Source of the DNA: an uncultured Oscillospiraceae bacterium
GTDB lineage: Bacteria; Bacillota; Clostridia; Oscillospirales; Acutalibacteraceae
DNA length: 64,000 nucleotides
Direction: 5' to 3'
Assembly (NCBI GenBank): GCA_900539165.1
Contig: UQAZ01000008.1
Coordinates: 1 to 64,000 of the forward strand
Shown here: piece by piece, positions 6,904 through 14,306 of the stretch
Position numbering within the stretch: position 1 is the stretch's first letter
Layout of the letters: the number at the start of each line of letters is the position of its first letter
Made by a program: the position numbers and the translations under genes
Notes under the pieces: model-generated
The model's input: only the letters and a program-made list of their open reading frames with translations
Told to the model about the DNA's origin: nothing
Database searches by the model: none

Positions 6904-8583
6904 TTATTTAATCTCAATATTAACCGAGCCGGACGCTTGATTTATCAAATCCTCAAGCGGGTCACGCTTTTTCACCGTTGCGTCACCGGCACGCTTAAAC
7001 AGTCCAAGCTTAAACTGCTTGCCCGTAACATCAAAAAGTGCTTTTTTAATCGACTTAGAATGAGTTGACGCCTTAATGAAATCCCTAAGCATCGGATTAG
7101 GGCTGTCAATCAAAAAGAAATCGCCGCGAACATAACCCTTTGAACCACTCAACACACCGAACAACGGCGGATTTGTAGTATGAAGCACATCTATAAACTC
7201 GCCCCACTCGGCAAATTCTTTGGTCTCATTACCGCTTGACGACGGCTGTTCCGTTCTTTGCTCGGCAGGTGCTTGCGAAATCTCGGGCTGTTCCTGCATT
7301 ACAACAGGCTCAGGCTCGTTTATCGGCGGCTCGTTGACAGGCATCGGCTCTGTCGGTTTCTGCGTATTTTGCTTTTCTTCGGGTCTATATTCAACCCTCG
7401 GTACAGGCTCTGACGACTGTGTATGTTGTGCCGTTACGCCGTTTTTGACTGCGTTTTCAAGCTTAGAAAGTCTGTCAAGCAACGAGTCGATTCCCTCGTC
7501 AAGCTTAGGCTCACAAAGCTTTACAAAAGCCATTTCGGTCTCAATTCTTGCAGAAGCTCCGCCCTTTATGCACACCAAGGTGTTTTGGAACAAATCAAGC
7601 GCATACATAATGCTCTCAACAGTAAACTGCTTTGAAGCGTCTATAATCATATTGTACTCATCATCGGTACAAATTATAAGCTCTCTGCTTTTTCTGACCG
7701 TTTTCGCAACAAGAAAATTACGAAAATGATTAATCATTTCAACGCAAAGGCGTTCCATATCATAGCTGTTTTGATACAGCTCGCTGATTATCGACATAGC
7801 CGAGCTGCTGTCCTTTGACGAAATACAGGACGAAAGCTTATATATAGCCTCCTTGCCTGCAAGTCCCGCAACCTCGGACACAAGCTGAGCATTTACAACG
7901 CTGCCCCTGCCTGCACACTGGTCCAAAATCGAAAGTCCGTCACGCAATGCGCCGTCTGCAATTCTCGCAATAAGAAGTGCGGCATCGCTTTCAAGGGTTA
8001 TGCCCTCTGCCTCGGCAACCTGATTAAGTCTCTTTGCCATAGTTTCGGGTTGAATACGCTTAAAGTCGAAGCGTTGACATCTGGAAAGAATAGTTGCGGG
8101 GAGCTTATGCACTTCCGTGGTGGCAAGAATAAATATTACATGAGCAGGAGGCTCTTCAAGAGTTTTAAGCAATGCGTTAAACGCACCCGTCGAAAGCATA
8201 TGCACCTCGTCGATAATATAAACTCTGTACTTGCCTCTTGTGGGGGCATAATTCGTATCGTCCCTAAGCTCACGAATATTATCTACACCGTTATTTGATG
8301 CGGCATCAATTTCAACAACATCATATATAGAGCCGTTATCAAGTCCTTTGCAAACCTCACACTCGTTACAAGGCTCGCCGTTCACATTATGCTCGCAATT
8401 TACCGCCTTAGCCAAAATCTTTGCACAGGTGGTTTTGCCCGTACCTCTTGAGCCGGTAAAGAGATATGCGTGAGAAACTCTGCCGTTTTCTATCTCGTTT
8501 TTAAGAGTGGAGGTAACATGATCCTGACCGTAAACATCCGAAAAAACCTTAGGTCTGTATTTTCTGTATAAAACCTGATACAT
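6904..8583 (-). CDS. dnaX: DNA polymerase III gamma/tau subunit
   Basis: Clamp-loader ATPase of 559 residues. Visible: Walker A GSRGTGKTT near residue 45, a four-Cys zinc module (CEHNVNGEPCNECEVC, about 64-79), Walker B/DEVHMLS near 126, the sensor LATTEVHKLPATILSRCQRF, then domain III and a Pro/Glu-rich linker (about 385-440) leading to a C-terminal tau-like domain. No slippery A-run frameshift site is obvious. The SRP RNA gene lies just upstream, the usual arrangement in Firmicutes. Confidence 0.97.
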   Translation of the reverse strand: MYQVLYRKYRPKVFSDVYGQDHVTSTLKNEIENGRVSHAYLFTGSRGTGKTTCAKILAKAVNCEHNVNGEPCNECEVCKGLDNGSIYDVVEIDAASNNGVDNIRELRDDTNYAPTRGKYRVYIIDEVHMLSTGAFNALLKTLEEPPAHVIFILATTEVHKLPATILSRCQRFDFKRIQPETMAKRLNQVAEAEGITLESDAALLIARIADGALRDGLSILDQCAGRGSVVNAQLVSEVAGLAGKEAIYKLSSCISSKDSSSAMSIISELYQNSYDMERLCVEMINHFRNFLVAKTVRKSRELIICTDDEYNMIIDASKQFTVESIMYALDLFQNTLVCIKGGASARIETEMAFVKLCEPKLDEGIDSLLDRLSKLENAVKNGVTAQHTQSSEPVPRVEYRPEEKQNTQKPTEPMPVNEPPINEPEPVVMQEQPEISQAPAEQRTEQPSSSGNETKEFAEWGEFIDVLHTTNPPLFGVLSGSKGYVRGDFFLIDSPNPMLRDFIKASTHSKSIKKALFDVTGKQFKLGLFKRAGDATVKKRDPLEDLINQASGSVNIEIK

Positions 8584-8613
8584 AATTTACCTCCTAAATT
8601 AATAAACGCTCCT

Positions 8614-8742
8614 ACACCCTCTACGCAGCGTACAGACTTGTCTGAGGCACACAGAATAATCCACTTATTGCTGCTCGGTTCCCCGCCTGACAAGGTTCGT
8701 AGCATCCCGTCGCACAGGGCCCATACGCTACGCAGAAGGTGT
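8614..8742 (-). ncRNA. ffs: Signal recognition particle RNA (4.5S/SRP RNA)
   Basis: The minus-strand sequence contains the SRP domain IV core GTCAGGCGGGGAACCGAGCA followed by GC, closed by an outer helix in which ACACC-TTCTGCGTAGCGTA pairs with TACGCTGCGTAGA-GGGTGT. At about 130 nt it is intermediate between the 110-nt and the 270-nt types and appears to lack a full Alu domain. Upstream of dnaX it sits where scr/ffs is found in many Firmicutes. It has its own promoter at 8764-8792. The ends are set by the outer stem and may be a few bases off. Confidence 0.9.
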
Positions 8743-8763
8743 AAAAGCACCTCTTTGAAAAAT

Positions 8764-8792
8764 ATTATACTATAATACCTTGGCAAAATCAA
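8764..8792 (-). promoter_or_regulatory. Promoter of SRP RNA (and dnaX)
   Basis: Minus strand TTGATT (8787-8792), 17-base spacer, TATAAT (8764-8769), placing the start of transcription about 15 bases upstream of the SRP outer helix. There is no obvious terminator between the SRP RNA and dnaX, so dnaX may share this promoter. Confidence 0.8.
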
Positions 8793-8793
8793 C

Positions 8794-9297
8794 TTATTTT
8801 TTTATTAAAACCTTTTCAATTTCGCCGTAATAAATATTGTGATAATCGCCGTCGTACCACTTGTCTATTTTTTCGTTATCTATAAACTGTTCGGGAGTAA
8901 AGCAACCCTTAGCCGCTTTTCTGCAAACAAGCACAAGCTTAGCCTCTGCAAAATACGGAGCAGCCTCGTCAAACACAGGAGTGATTCCCGCTTCCTGAGC
9001 CTTGTTTACATCTCTGCCCGACTTTGAACCGCAAACGCCGTGAATCTGTTGCTTGAGTTCCTCGGGGTAAAAGCTGATTGTAAAATAATCATTGCTGTTA
9101 AGGAACTCGTCTGTATAACGCTGAGGTCTGATATAAACAGTAGCCATATCCATACCCCAAAGCTCGCCGACAGAACCCCAAGACACAGTCATTGTATTAT
9201 AAGCCTCCTCATTTCCCGCAGTAACCAAAGCCCACTGCTTTGAAATAAGGTCTATAACATTTTCCTTTACATCGCTGAATTTAATTTCTTCAAACAT
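8794..9297 (-). CDS. Flavin reductase-like FMN-binding protein
   Basis: A 167-residue protein resembling the flavin reductase/split-barrel flavoprotein family. The strand-rich pattern WALVTAGNEEAYNTMTVSWGSVGELWG, followed by VYIRPQRYTDEFL and FTISFYPEELKQ, fits the FMN-binding fold where the T-M-T-V-S-W segment lines the cofactor. Members often act as NAD(P)H:flavin or iron/flavoprotein reductases; the substrate is unknown here. It is a single gene starting behind GAGGTGAG, on the minus strand, just upstream of the SRP promoter. Confidence 0.85.
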   Translation of the reverse strand: MFEEIKFSDVKENVIDLISKQWALVTAGNEEAYNTMTVSWGSVGELWGMDMATVYIRPQRYTDEFLNSNDYFTISFYPEELKQQIHGVCGSKSGRDVNKAQEAGITPVFDEAAPYFAEAKLVLVCRKAAKGCFTPEQFIDNEKIDKWYDGDYHNIYYGEIEKVLIKK

Positions 9298-9336
9298 AAT
9301 CTCACCTCAATAATATATAGCCGAAAACGGCATAAA

Positions 9337-10416
9337 TTATACATATTTTTCTATCGAAACAATATCTCCGCTAAACTGTTGAAGATTACCGTAATTGCCT
9401 CTTACGCCGCTTGGAATTTTGCTCGGCTGAACATAAAATTCCATAATGTCCTGATTTTTAACAGCATACTGATGATTTGAGTCCGTATGGCGATTTGATT
9501 TTTGGTCGCACAAAATCACATTAATACTCTTACCGCTTGAAAATCCGATACGATATTTTGTACCGATTTCAGAGCCGTAATATGAGCCGAGAGCCACGCA
9601 ATAGCAATCGTCAATCATTCTGATACCCGTTTCGCTGTCGGTATAGCATTTGTCGGAATTAAGAAGCTTATACTGAGCCGTGCTTCTTGCCGTAACCGCT
9701 GTGTAATGGGCATAGGTTTTTGTGCTGCCCGAAACCGACGGCAGACCCATAGAAAGCAAGGTCTTAACGGATTTAACATCGGTCTGCTTAACTGTGCCGT
9801 TAGGTAAAGTGACCTTTACGCGATAATAGTATTCGGTGGCACTGCTCAGTCCCGTATCCGTATAGGTGCTTGTGTTTACAGTCGCAACCGTTTTCAGACT
9901 ATTCTCGGTATTTCCTCTAAGCACAGCCACGCTTGAGCCGGGTTGAAGATTATCAATTTTAATTTCAACACTGCGAGAGGTCACATCCGAAAATGATAAT
10001 TCCGGAGTAAGTTCAGTCGTTCTGAAGCTGATATTTCCCAACGCTTTATCGGAAAATCCCGAGGAAATAACAAATTTATACTCCGTGTCGGGTGCAAGAC
10101 CGTCAAGCTCGATATGCGTTTCGTTTGTAATAGCGCACATCTCCGCCTTTTTTCCCTGCTCGTCATATCTATAAACAACATATGCATTGCAATTCTCAAC
10201 ACTCTGCCAAGAAATGACTGCACAGGTTTGGCTTATGCTGTCAACCTCTGCCTTAATCTGCTGAGTTTTTTCGGGAGTGATGGTTTTTATAATTCTGTAA
10301 TCATTAGGTTCAACAGACGCAACGCTGACTGCCGACGGCTCGTCACCGTCATTGTCTGCTTTGACTATAACGGCTGTGCTTAAAATAAACATAATACTAA
10401 GCAAAACCGAAGTCAC
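9337..10416 (-). CDS. Secreted fibronectin type III domain protein
   Basis: A protein of about 360 residues with an N-terminal signal peptide (hydrophobic core LLSIMFILSTAVIVKA) and two FN3-like domains: the first about 50-130 (TCAVISWQSV...NAYVVYRYDE...L-x-P-x-TEYKFVI), the second about 130-215 (SRSVEIKIDNLQ...SSATEYYYRVKV). The C-terminal 140 residues are unassigned and rich in Tyr, Ser and Lys. Such proteins act at the cell surface, often in adhesion or glycan binding. The coordinates use the GTG at 10416; the strong SD at 10446-10453 instead points to an ATT at 10440, which would add 8 residues (ISSFTTK..) and give the signal peptide its basic n-region. Confidence 0.8.
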   Translation of the reverse strand: MTSVLLSIMFILSTAVIVKADNDGDEPSAVSVASVEPNDYRIIKTITPEKTQQIKAEVDSISQTCAVISWQSVENCNAYVVYRYDEQGKKAEMCAITNETHIELDGLAPDTEYKFVISSGFSDKALGNISFRTTELTPELSFSDVTSRSVEIKIDNLQPGSSVAVLRGNTENSLKTVATVNTSTYTDTGLSSATEYYYRVKVTLPNGTVKQTDVKSVKTLLSMGLPSVSGSTKTYAHYTAVTARSTAQYKLLNSDKCYTDSETGIRMIDDCYCVALGSYYGSEIGTKYRIGFSSGKSINVILCDQKSNRHTDSNHQYAVKNQDIMEFYVQPSKIPSGVRGNYGNLQQFSGDIVSIEKYV

Positions 10417-10437
10417 CTTTGTCGTAAAGCTACTGAT

Positions 10438-10453
10438 AATAAAATCTCCTTTT
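10438..10453 (-). promoter_or_regulatory. Strong SD pointing to a rare ATT start
   Basis: On the minus strand AAAAGGAG (10446-10453) is followed after 5 bases by ATT (10440-10438), in frame with the FN3 protein. The first conventional in-frame start, GTG at 10416, is 29 bases from the SD. An ATT start is the simplest reading and would make translation initiation weak or factor-dependent. Confidence 0.5.
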
Positions 10454-10468
10454 CAATAAAAATTACGA

Positions 10469-10532
10469 TTTGTAATCTTTGTAACTAATTTGTAACCTTA
10501 TATGTTATAGCAGATTTTTTCGTTTTTGTCAA
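10469..10532 (-). promoter_or_regulatory. Promoter of FN3 gene with three TTACAAA repeats
   Basis: Minus strand TTGACA (10527-10532), 17 bases, TATAAC (10504-10509). Just downstream of the -10 the heptamer TTACAAA occurs three times in direct order (plus-strand TTTGTAA at 89-95, 78-84 and 69-75 of the 104xx block, i.e. 10489, 10478 and 10469), which looks like a repressor or response-regulator site around the transcription start. Confidence 0.6.
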
Positions 10533-10655
10533 ATTTTATTACTTTCGGCTCCCTTTTGAGTACAAAAAATGTCCCCACAGGCATTCTTGAATCAACCTGT
10601 GAGGAACAATTAAAATATTAATTTTTGCAAGTCGTAAATTTATCTAAGACTTAAA

Positions 10656-12296
10656 TCACTCGGTTGTCGGCTTGGTAGTAGTTTGCGGCTCGCCATAAAC
10701 CTGAAGAACGATTTCGTCGCCGACAGCGGCAACGCTTCCTGCCTCGGGAGCGCTTCCCGACACGGATTTTACCACATTTTTGGTATGACTTCCATCGTTA
10801 TAAACCTCAACCGTTGTTACCTTAAAGCCGAGTGCCTCAAGCTGCTTTTGTGCCTCCTCCAAAGGAAGCGAGCCTACATTCGGCACTTTTTCGGTCTGTA
10901 TTCCCTTTGATACGGTGAGGACAATTTCTGTTCCCTCGTCTACCGTTTTGCCCGGCTCTACGCTCTGCTTAAAGATAATTCCCTCCTCGGCATCGGCAGA
11001 ATACTCGCCTTTGAATGTAAACTTAAACTGCTTATTCCAAGCACCGTTGTTTTGAATATCCTGTTGAGTGTATCCGCTTGATACAAAATTTGGCACCTCA
11101 AAGGTCTGAAGCTGAACAGAAGCGGAAGTGTCGGCCTCTTTATCAAGCAAGCCCGAGAATTTAACCACATAAATCGAAGCGCCTACGGCTATTATAATAA
11201 ACACAAGCAAAATAATAACTGTATTCTTACGCTTCTTTTCACCGTCCGCCTTGCCTGTCGGACGACGCTCGATATTGTTATCGGCAACAGTCTCTCGACG
11301 AGTATCCTCCTGAACGACAGATTTAGCCTGAACGGCAGGTGCGGCATTAAGCATTTCTCTGAACGCTTCAATATTCTTAACTCTCTTTTCGGGATAAATT
11401 TGAAGTCCGTTTACAAGCGCACGAATTACATACATAGGTATATTCTCTGCGATTGCGTTAGGAATCATCAGCTTATCGTTTGCTTCTCTTGATATAGCAC
11501 CCGGCGGATTAGAGCCGACAAGCGCACGGTAAATGCAAGCGGAAAAGCTGTAAATATCAGTCGCAGGGCAAATCTTATGATGATTATTATATTGTTCAAG
11601 TGCAGTATAGCCCTCTGTCTCGGTAAATTCGAGAATTGACGAAGCGTCGGTTGCCTGTGAAATCACAAACGGTGCAAGTCTTACCTTGCCGTCTCTGCAA
11701 AGCAAAAGACTGTCGGGTGTAATAGAGCCGTGAATTATACCGTTAGAATGAAGTGCCTCAATGGTGGTAAGCACAGGCATAAACATAAGCCTTGCGCTGT
11801 CCCAAAGAATATAACCATTATCGTTTCTGATAAGATACTCTCTGAGGGTTACACAATCGTATTGCTCGATAATGGCATAAACAGTATCGTTTTCCTCAAA
11901 CACATCATATACGGGAACGCAGGCAGAAAGAGAATGAAGCTTCTCCATAGTTGTCCAAAGTGTATAAAAATCTTTTTTCAGCTTTTCAAATTCACCGATA
12001 TATTTCTGACGAATATGAAGCGTCAAGCTTCCCTCAAGTCTGTTCGCAACGCCTTTAGGATAAAGCTCTCTTATCAAAATCGGCTTATCAAGCTGACCGT
12101 CATAACCGTAATAAGTTACGGAATCACTCTGATGCTCCTTAACCTCGCCCACGGCATATTGATTTTTCAGCACTGTTCTGACGGGAAGATACATTGTGTC
12201 ATTAGGCACATCGTTATCGCAACCGCATTTGGCACAGATATTCCCCTCGGTAAGTTCGCCAAAGCAGCGTATACATAAGTTATCAAGCTCTCTCAT
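10656..12296 (-). CDS. PASTA-domain protein kinase homologue, likely pseudokinase
   Basis: A protein of about 546 residues. From the ATG at 12296 (GGAG seven bases upstream): an N-terminal zinc ribbon (CIRC..CAKCGC), a kinase-like domain (about 45-310), a charged linker, one membrane helix (about 358-378) and two extracellular PASTA domains (about 395-465 and 470-540). The kinase core lacks key residues: the VAIK Lys position reads ILIREL, HRD reads HGSITPDSLLL and DFG reads LAPF. PASTA domains bind muropeptides, so the protein may sense the cell wall and signal as a scaffold rather than by phosphotransfer. No PP2C phosphatase gene is nearby, unlike the usual prkC locus. I rate membership in the kinase fold as certain and inactivity as likely. 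Confidence 0.88.
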   Translation of the reverse strand: MRELDNLCIRCFGELTEGNICAKCGCDNDVPNDTMYLPVRTVLKNQYAVGEVKEHQSDSVTYYGYDGQLDKPILIRELYPKGVANRLEGSLTLHIRQKYIGEFEKLKKDFYTLWTTMEKLHSLSACVPVYDVFEENDTVYAIIEQYDCVTLREYLIRNDNGYILWDSARLMFMPVLTTIEALHSNGIIHGSITPDSLLLCRDGKVRLAPFVISQATDASSILEFTETEGYTALEQYNNHHKICPATDIYSFSACIYRALVGSNPPGAISREANDKLMIPNAIAENIPMYVIRALVNGLQIYPEKRVKNIEAFREMLNAAPAVQAKSVVQEDTRRETVADNNIERRPTGKADGEKKRKNTVIILLVFIIIAVGASIYVVKFSGLLDKEADTSASVQLQTFEVPNFVSSGYTQQDIQNNGAWNKQFKFTFKGEYSADAEEGIIFKQSVEPGKTVDEGTEIVLTVSKGIQTEKVPNVGSLPLEEAQKQLEALGFKVTTVEVYNDGSHTKNVVKSVSGSAPEAGSVAAVGDEIVLQVYGEPQTTTKPTTE

Positions 12297-12345
12297 TATA
12301 TCACTCCGTTTTCTGCTCGGATGTCTGTCTTTCACCCGTTAATTT

Positions 12346-12374
12346 ATAATATCAATAAGTTTCTGTCTTGTCAA
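12346..12374 (-). promoter_or_regulatory. Promoter of PASTA pseudokinase gene
   Basis: Minus strand TTGACA (12369-12374), 17 bases, TATTAT (12346-12351), about 50 bases upstream of the chosen ATG. The rest of the divergent region up to 12624 is AT-rich with no gene seen. Confidence 0.7.
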
Positions 12375-12624
12375 GAAAGACAATGTAACAATTATATTAA
12401 ATGCCTTAGGCAGATGTGACGAATTTTGTTGCGGTTACAAGAAACGACAAATATTCACATATATAATGTATATAAATAATACTAATTATAAAGTATTGCA
12501 AAGCAAGAATAATTCAAGCTGATTTTATTCATTGTCTTTGTTATATTTTCGCCTTTTTCTTTGCGGGGTTTATGCATAAATTGCTAACAAAATGTGAATT
12601 TTCAAAAATTCCTCAAAAAAACTA

Positions 12625-12656
12625 TTGACAAATATCGATTTTGGTTATACTATAAT
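12625..12656 (+). promoter_or_regulatory. Heat-shock operon promoter
   Basis: TTGACA at 12625-12630 followed by TACTAT (17-base spacing) or the better hexamer TATAAT (20-base spacing) ending at 12656. The CIRCE operator follows 8 bases later, so HrcA bound there would block initiation. Confidence 0.7.
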
Positions 12657-12663
12657 AGCATAG

Positions 12664-12690
12664 TTAGCACTCGGGTAATGAGAGTGCTAA
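12664..12690 (+). promoter_or_regulatory. CIRCE operator (HrcA binding site)
   Basis: TTAGCACTC-N9-GAGTGCTAA is a perfect match to the CIRCE consensus. It lies between the promoter and the hrcA start, so the operon is autoregulated by HrcA and induced by heat. Confidence 0.97.
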
Positions 12691-12713
12691 TAAGTGAAAA
12701 GGGAGGCTTGAAT

Positions 12714-13751
12714 ATGATAGGCAACAGACAGTCCGACATTTTGGGACTGATAATTCAGCATTATATTCAAACCGGCGAGCCTATGGGTTCAAAAAACCTT
12801 TGTCAGCTTTTGCCTTATGCAGTTTCCTCTGCCACAATCAGAAACGATATGGCGTCGCTCGGAGAGCTGGGTTATCTGTGTCAAAGGCATACATCGGGAG
12901 GCAGAGTCCCGACAAAGGCATCATACAGATACTATATAGATAATCTTATGACGCCAAAGGCTCTCACCCCTTACGAAAAGCAAAAAATCGACGAGGCATT
13001 AAGCGTAAACGCTTCCGACCCCGAAAGATTGCTTTCCGACGCTGCCGACCTTATGAGTGAGGCATCCGGTTGCTGTGCATATTTCAGCACGGTTAAGGAC
13101 GAATACGATTGCCTTCAAGGAGTTGATTTAATTCCCGCAGGCAACAGAAAAGCAATGCTCGTAATGCTCACCGTCGGAGGAAAAATCAAATCGTCGGTTA
13201 TCCAAATGCCATGTGCGATTGATGACGAATTCAGAAAACTGTTTTATATTATAACAAGAGAGTTTTTCATCGGCGTTTCGCTTAATTCAATAAATATGGG
13301 GCTTATTCAGTCAACAGCGCCCGTGCTTAGAGACAGAATGTTTGATATGATACCTGCCCTAAGCTCCCTTTGCTCACTTTGCAAAGAGGCAAGTCAAGGC
13401 ACGCTCAGTATCGTCGGTCAAAACAAGCTGCTGTCTCAAGAAGAATTCGGCGACAGCGTTTACAGCATACTGACGCTTTTGGCAGAAAAGAAAAAGCTTG
13501 AAGATTTACTGACGCAATTTGCTCAGAGCAATTTAAGCAACGCATTGTTCATAGGCGACGAAAACCCCGTTTACGAGCTAAAGAACACCGCAATGTCCGT
13601 GTCGAAGTTCAGATACTACGACGACCAACTTGCGACGCTCGGAATCATCGGCTCACTTAGAATCAACTATGACTCTATTCTCCCGAGAATAGATTATATA
13701 ACAAAAACCTGTTCTACACTTCTAAGGGAAGGAGGAGTACATTATGAGTAA
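12714..13751 (+). CDS. hrcA: Heat-inducible transcription repressor HrcA
   Basis: A repressor of 345 residues that binds CIRCE. The ATG at 12714 follows GGGAGG by 8 bases; the frame is open further upstream but across the promoter and operator, which excludes those starts. The N-terminal winged helix (MIGNRQSDILGLIIQHY..TGEPMGSKNL..SSATIRNDMASLGELGYL..SGGRVPTKASYRYY) is typical, followed by the GAF-like dimerisation domain. Its stop overlaps grpE by 8 bases. First gene of hrcA-grpE-dnaK-dnaJ. Confidence 0.98.
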   Translation: MIGNRQSDILGLIIQHYIQTGEPMGSKNLCQLLPYAVSSATIRNDMASLGELGYLCQRHTSGGRVPTKASYRYYIDNLMTPKALTPYEKQKIDEALSVNASDPERLLSDAADLMSEASGCCAYFSTVKDEYDCLQGVDLIPAGNRKAMLVMLTVGGKIKSSVIQMPCAIDDEFRKLFYIITREFFIGVSLNSINMGLIQSTAPVLRDRMFDMIPALSSLCSLCKEASQGTLSIVGQNKLLSQEEFGDSVYSILTLLAEKKKLEDLLTQFAQSNLSNALFIGDENPVYELKNTAMSVSKFRYYDDQLATLGIIGSLRINYDSILPRIDYITKTCSTLLREGGVHYE

Positions 13752-14265
13752 AAAAGAAAAAAAGGAAGAAGAACTTATCGAAGAAGAAACAGTACAAAGC
13801 GCAGACGAGGTTGAGGTTGAAGAACCTAAAGAACCTACACTTGAAGACCAGCTTGCAGACATGAAAAAGCAGCTTGCCTACACAGCGGCAGAGTACGCAA
13901 ACTTCCGTGCAAGAAGCGCAAAGGAGAAGGAGCAAACCTACTCCAACGCAAAAGGCAATGTGGTTGCCGAAATTCTTCCGATTATCGACAATTTAGAGCG
14001 TGCATTAAGTCAAGAGGGAGAGGATTTTGAGGCACTTAAAAAGGGCGTTCAGATGACTATGGACCAACTTATGCAGGCACTTACAAAAATAGGCGTAGAG
14101 GCCTACGGCGAAAGCGGAGATACATTTGACCCGAATTTTCACAATGCGGTAATGCACATTGAGGATGACGATTTGGGCGAAAATGTTATCACAGATGTTT
14201 TCCAAAAAGGCTATAAAATAAATGACAGGGTAATCAGACCGGCTATGGTTAAAACAGCCAACTGA
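13744..14265 (+). CDS. grpE: Nucleotide exchange factor GrpE
   Basis: A DnaK cochaperone of 173 residues. An acidic N-terminal tail and coiled coil (about 1-60) lead to the conserved YANFRARSAKEKE segment and the C-terminal beta domain (VEAYGESGDTFDPNFHNAVMHIEDDD...GYKINDRVIRPAMVKTA). GGAGGAG precedes the ATG, which overlaps the hrcA stop. Confidence 0.98.
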   Translation: MSKKEKKEEELIEEETVQSADEVEVEEPKEPTLEDQLADMKKQLAYTAAEYANFRARSAKEKEQTYSNAKGNVVAEILPIIDNLERALSQEGEDFEALKKGVQMTMDQLMQALTKIGVEAYGESGDTFDPNFHNAVMHIEDDDLGENVITDVFQKGYKINDRVIRPAMVKTAN

Positions 14266-14306
14266 CGCCCGACAATCTAAACAACAAACTCAAAGGAGAT
14301 AATATT

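Noticed and set aside
6904..8583. Programmed frameshift in dnaX producing gamma
   Set aside because: No A-AAA-AAG type slippery run with a downstream hairpin is evident in the relevant part of the gene.
8490..8792. 100-codon minus-strand frame upstream of dnaX
   Set aside because: It covers the SRP RNA gene and its promoter and overlaps the dnaX start in another frame.
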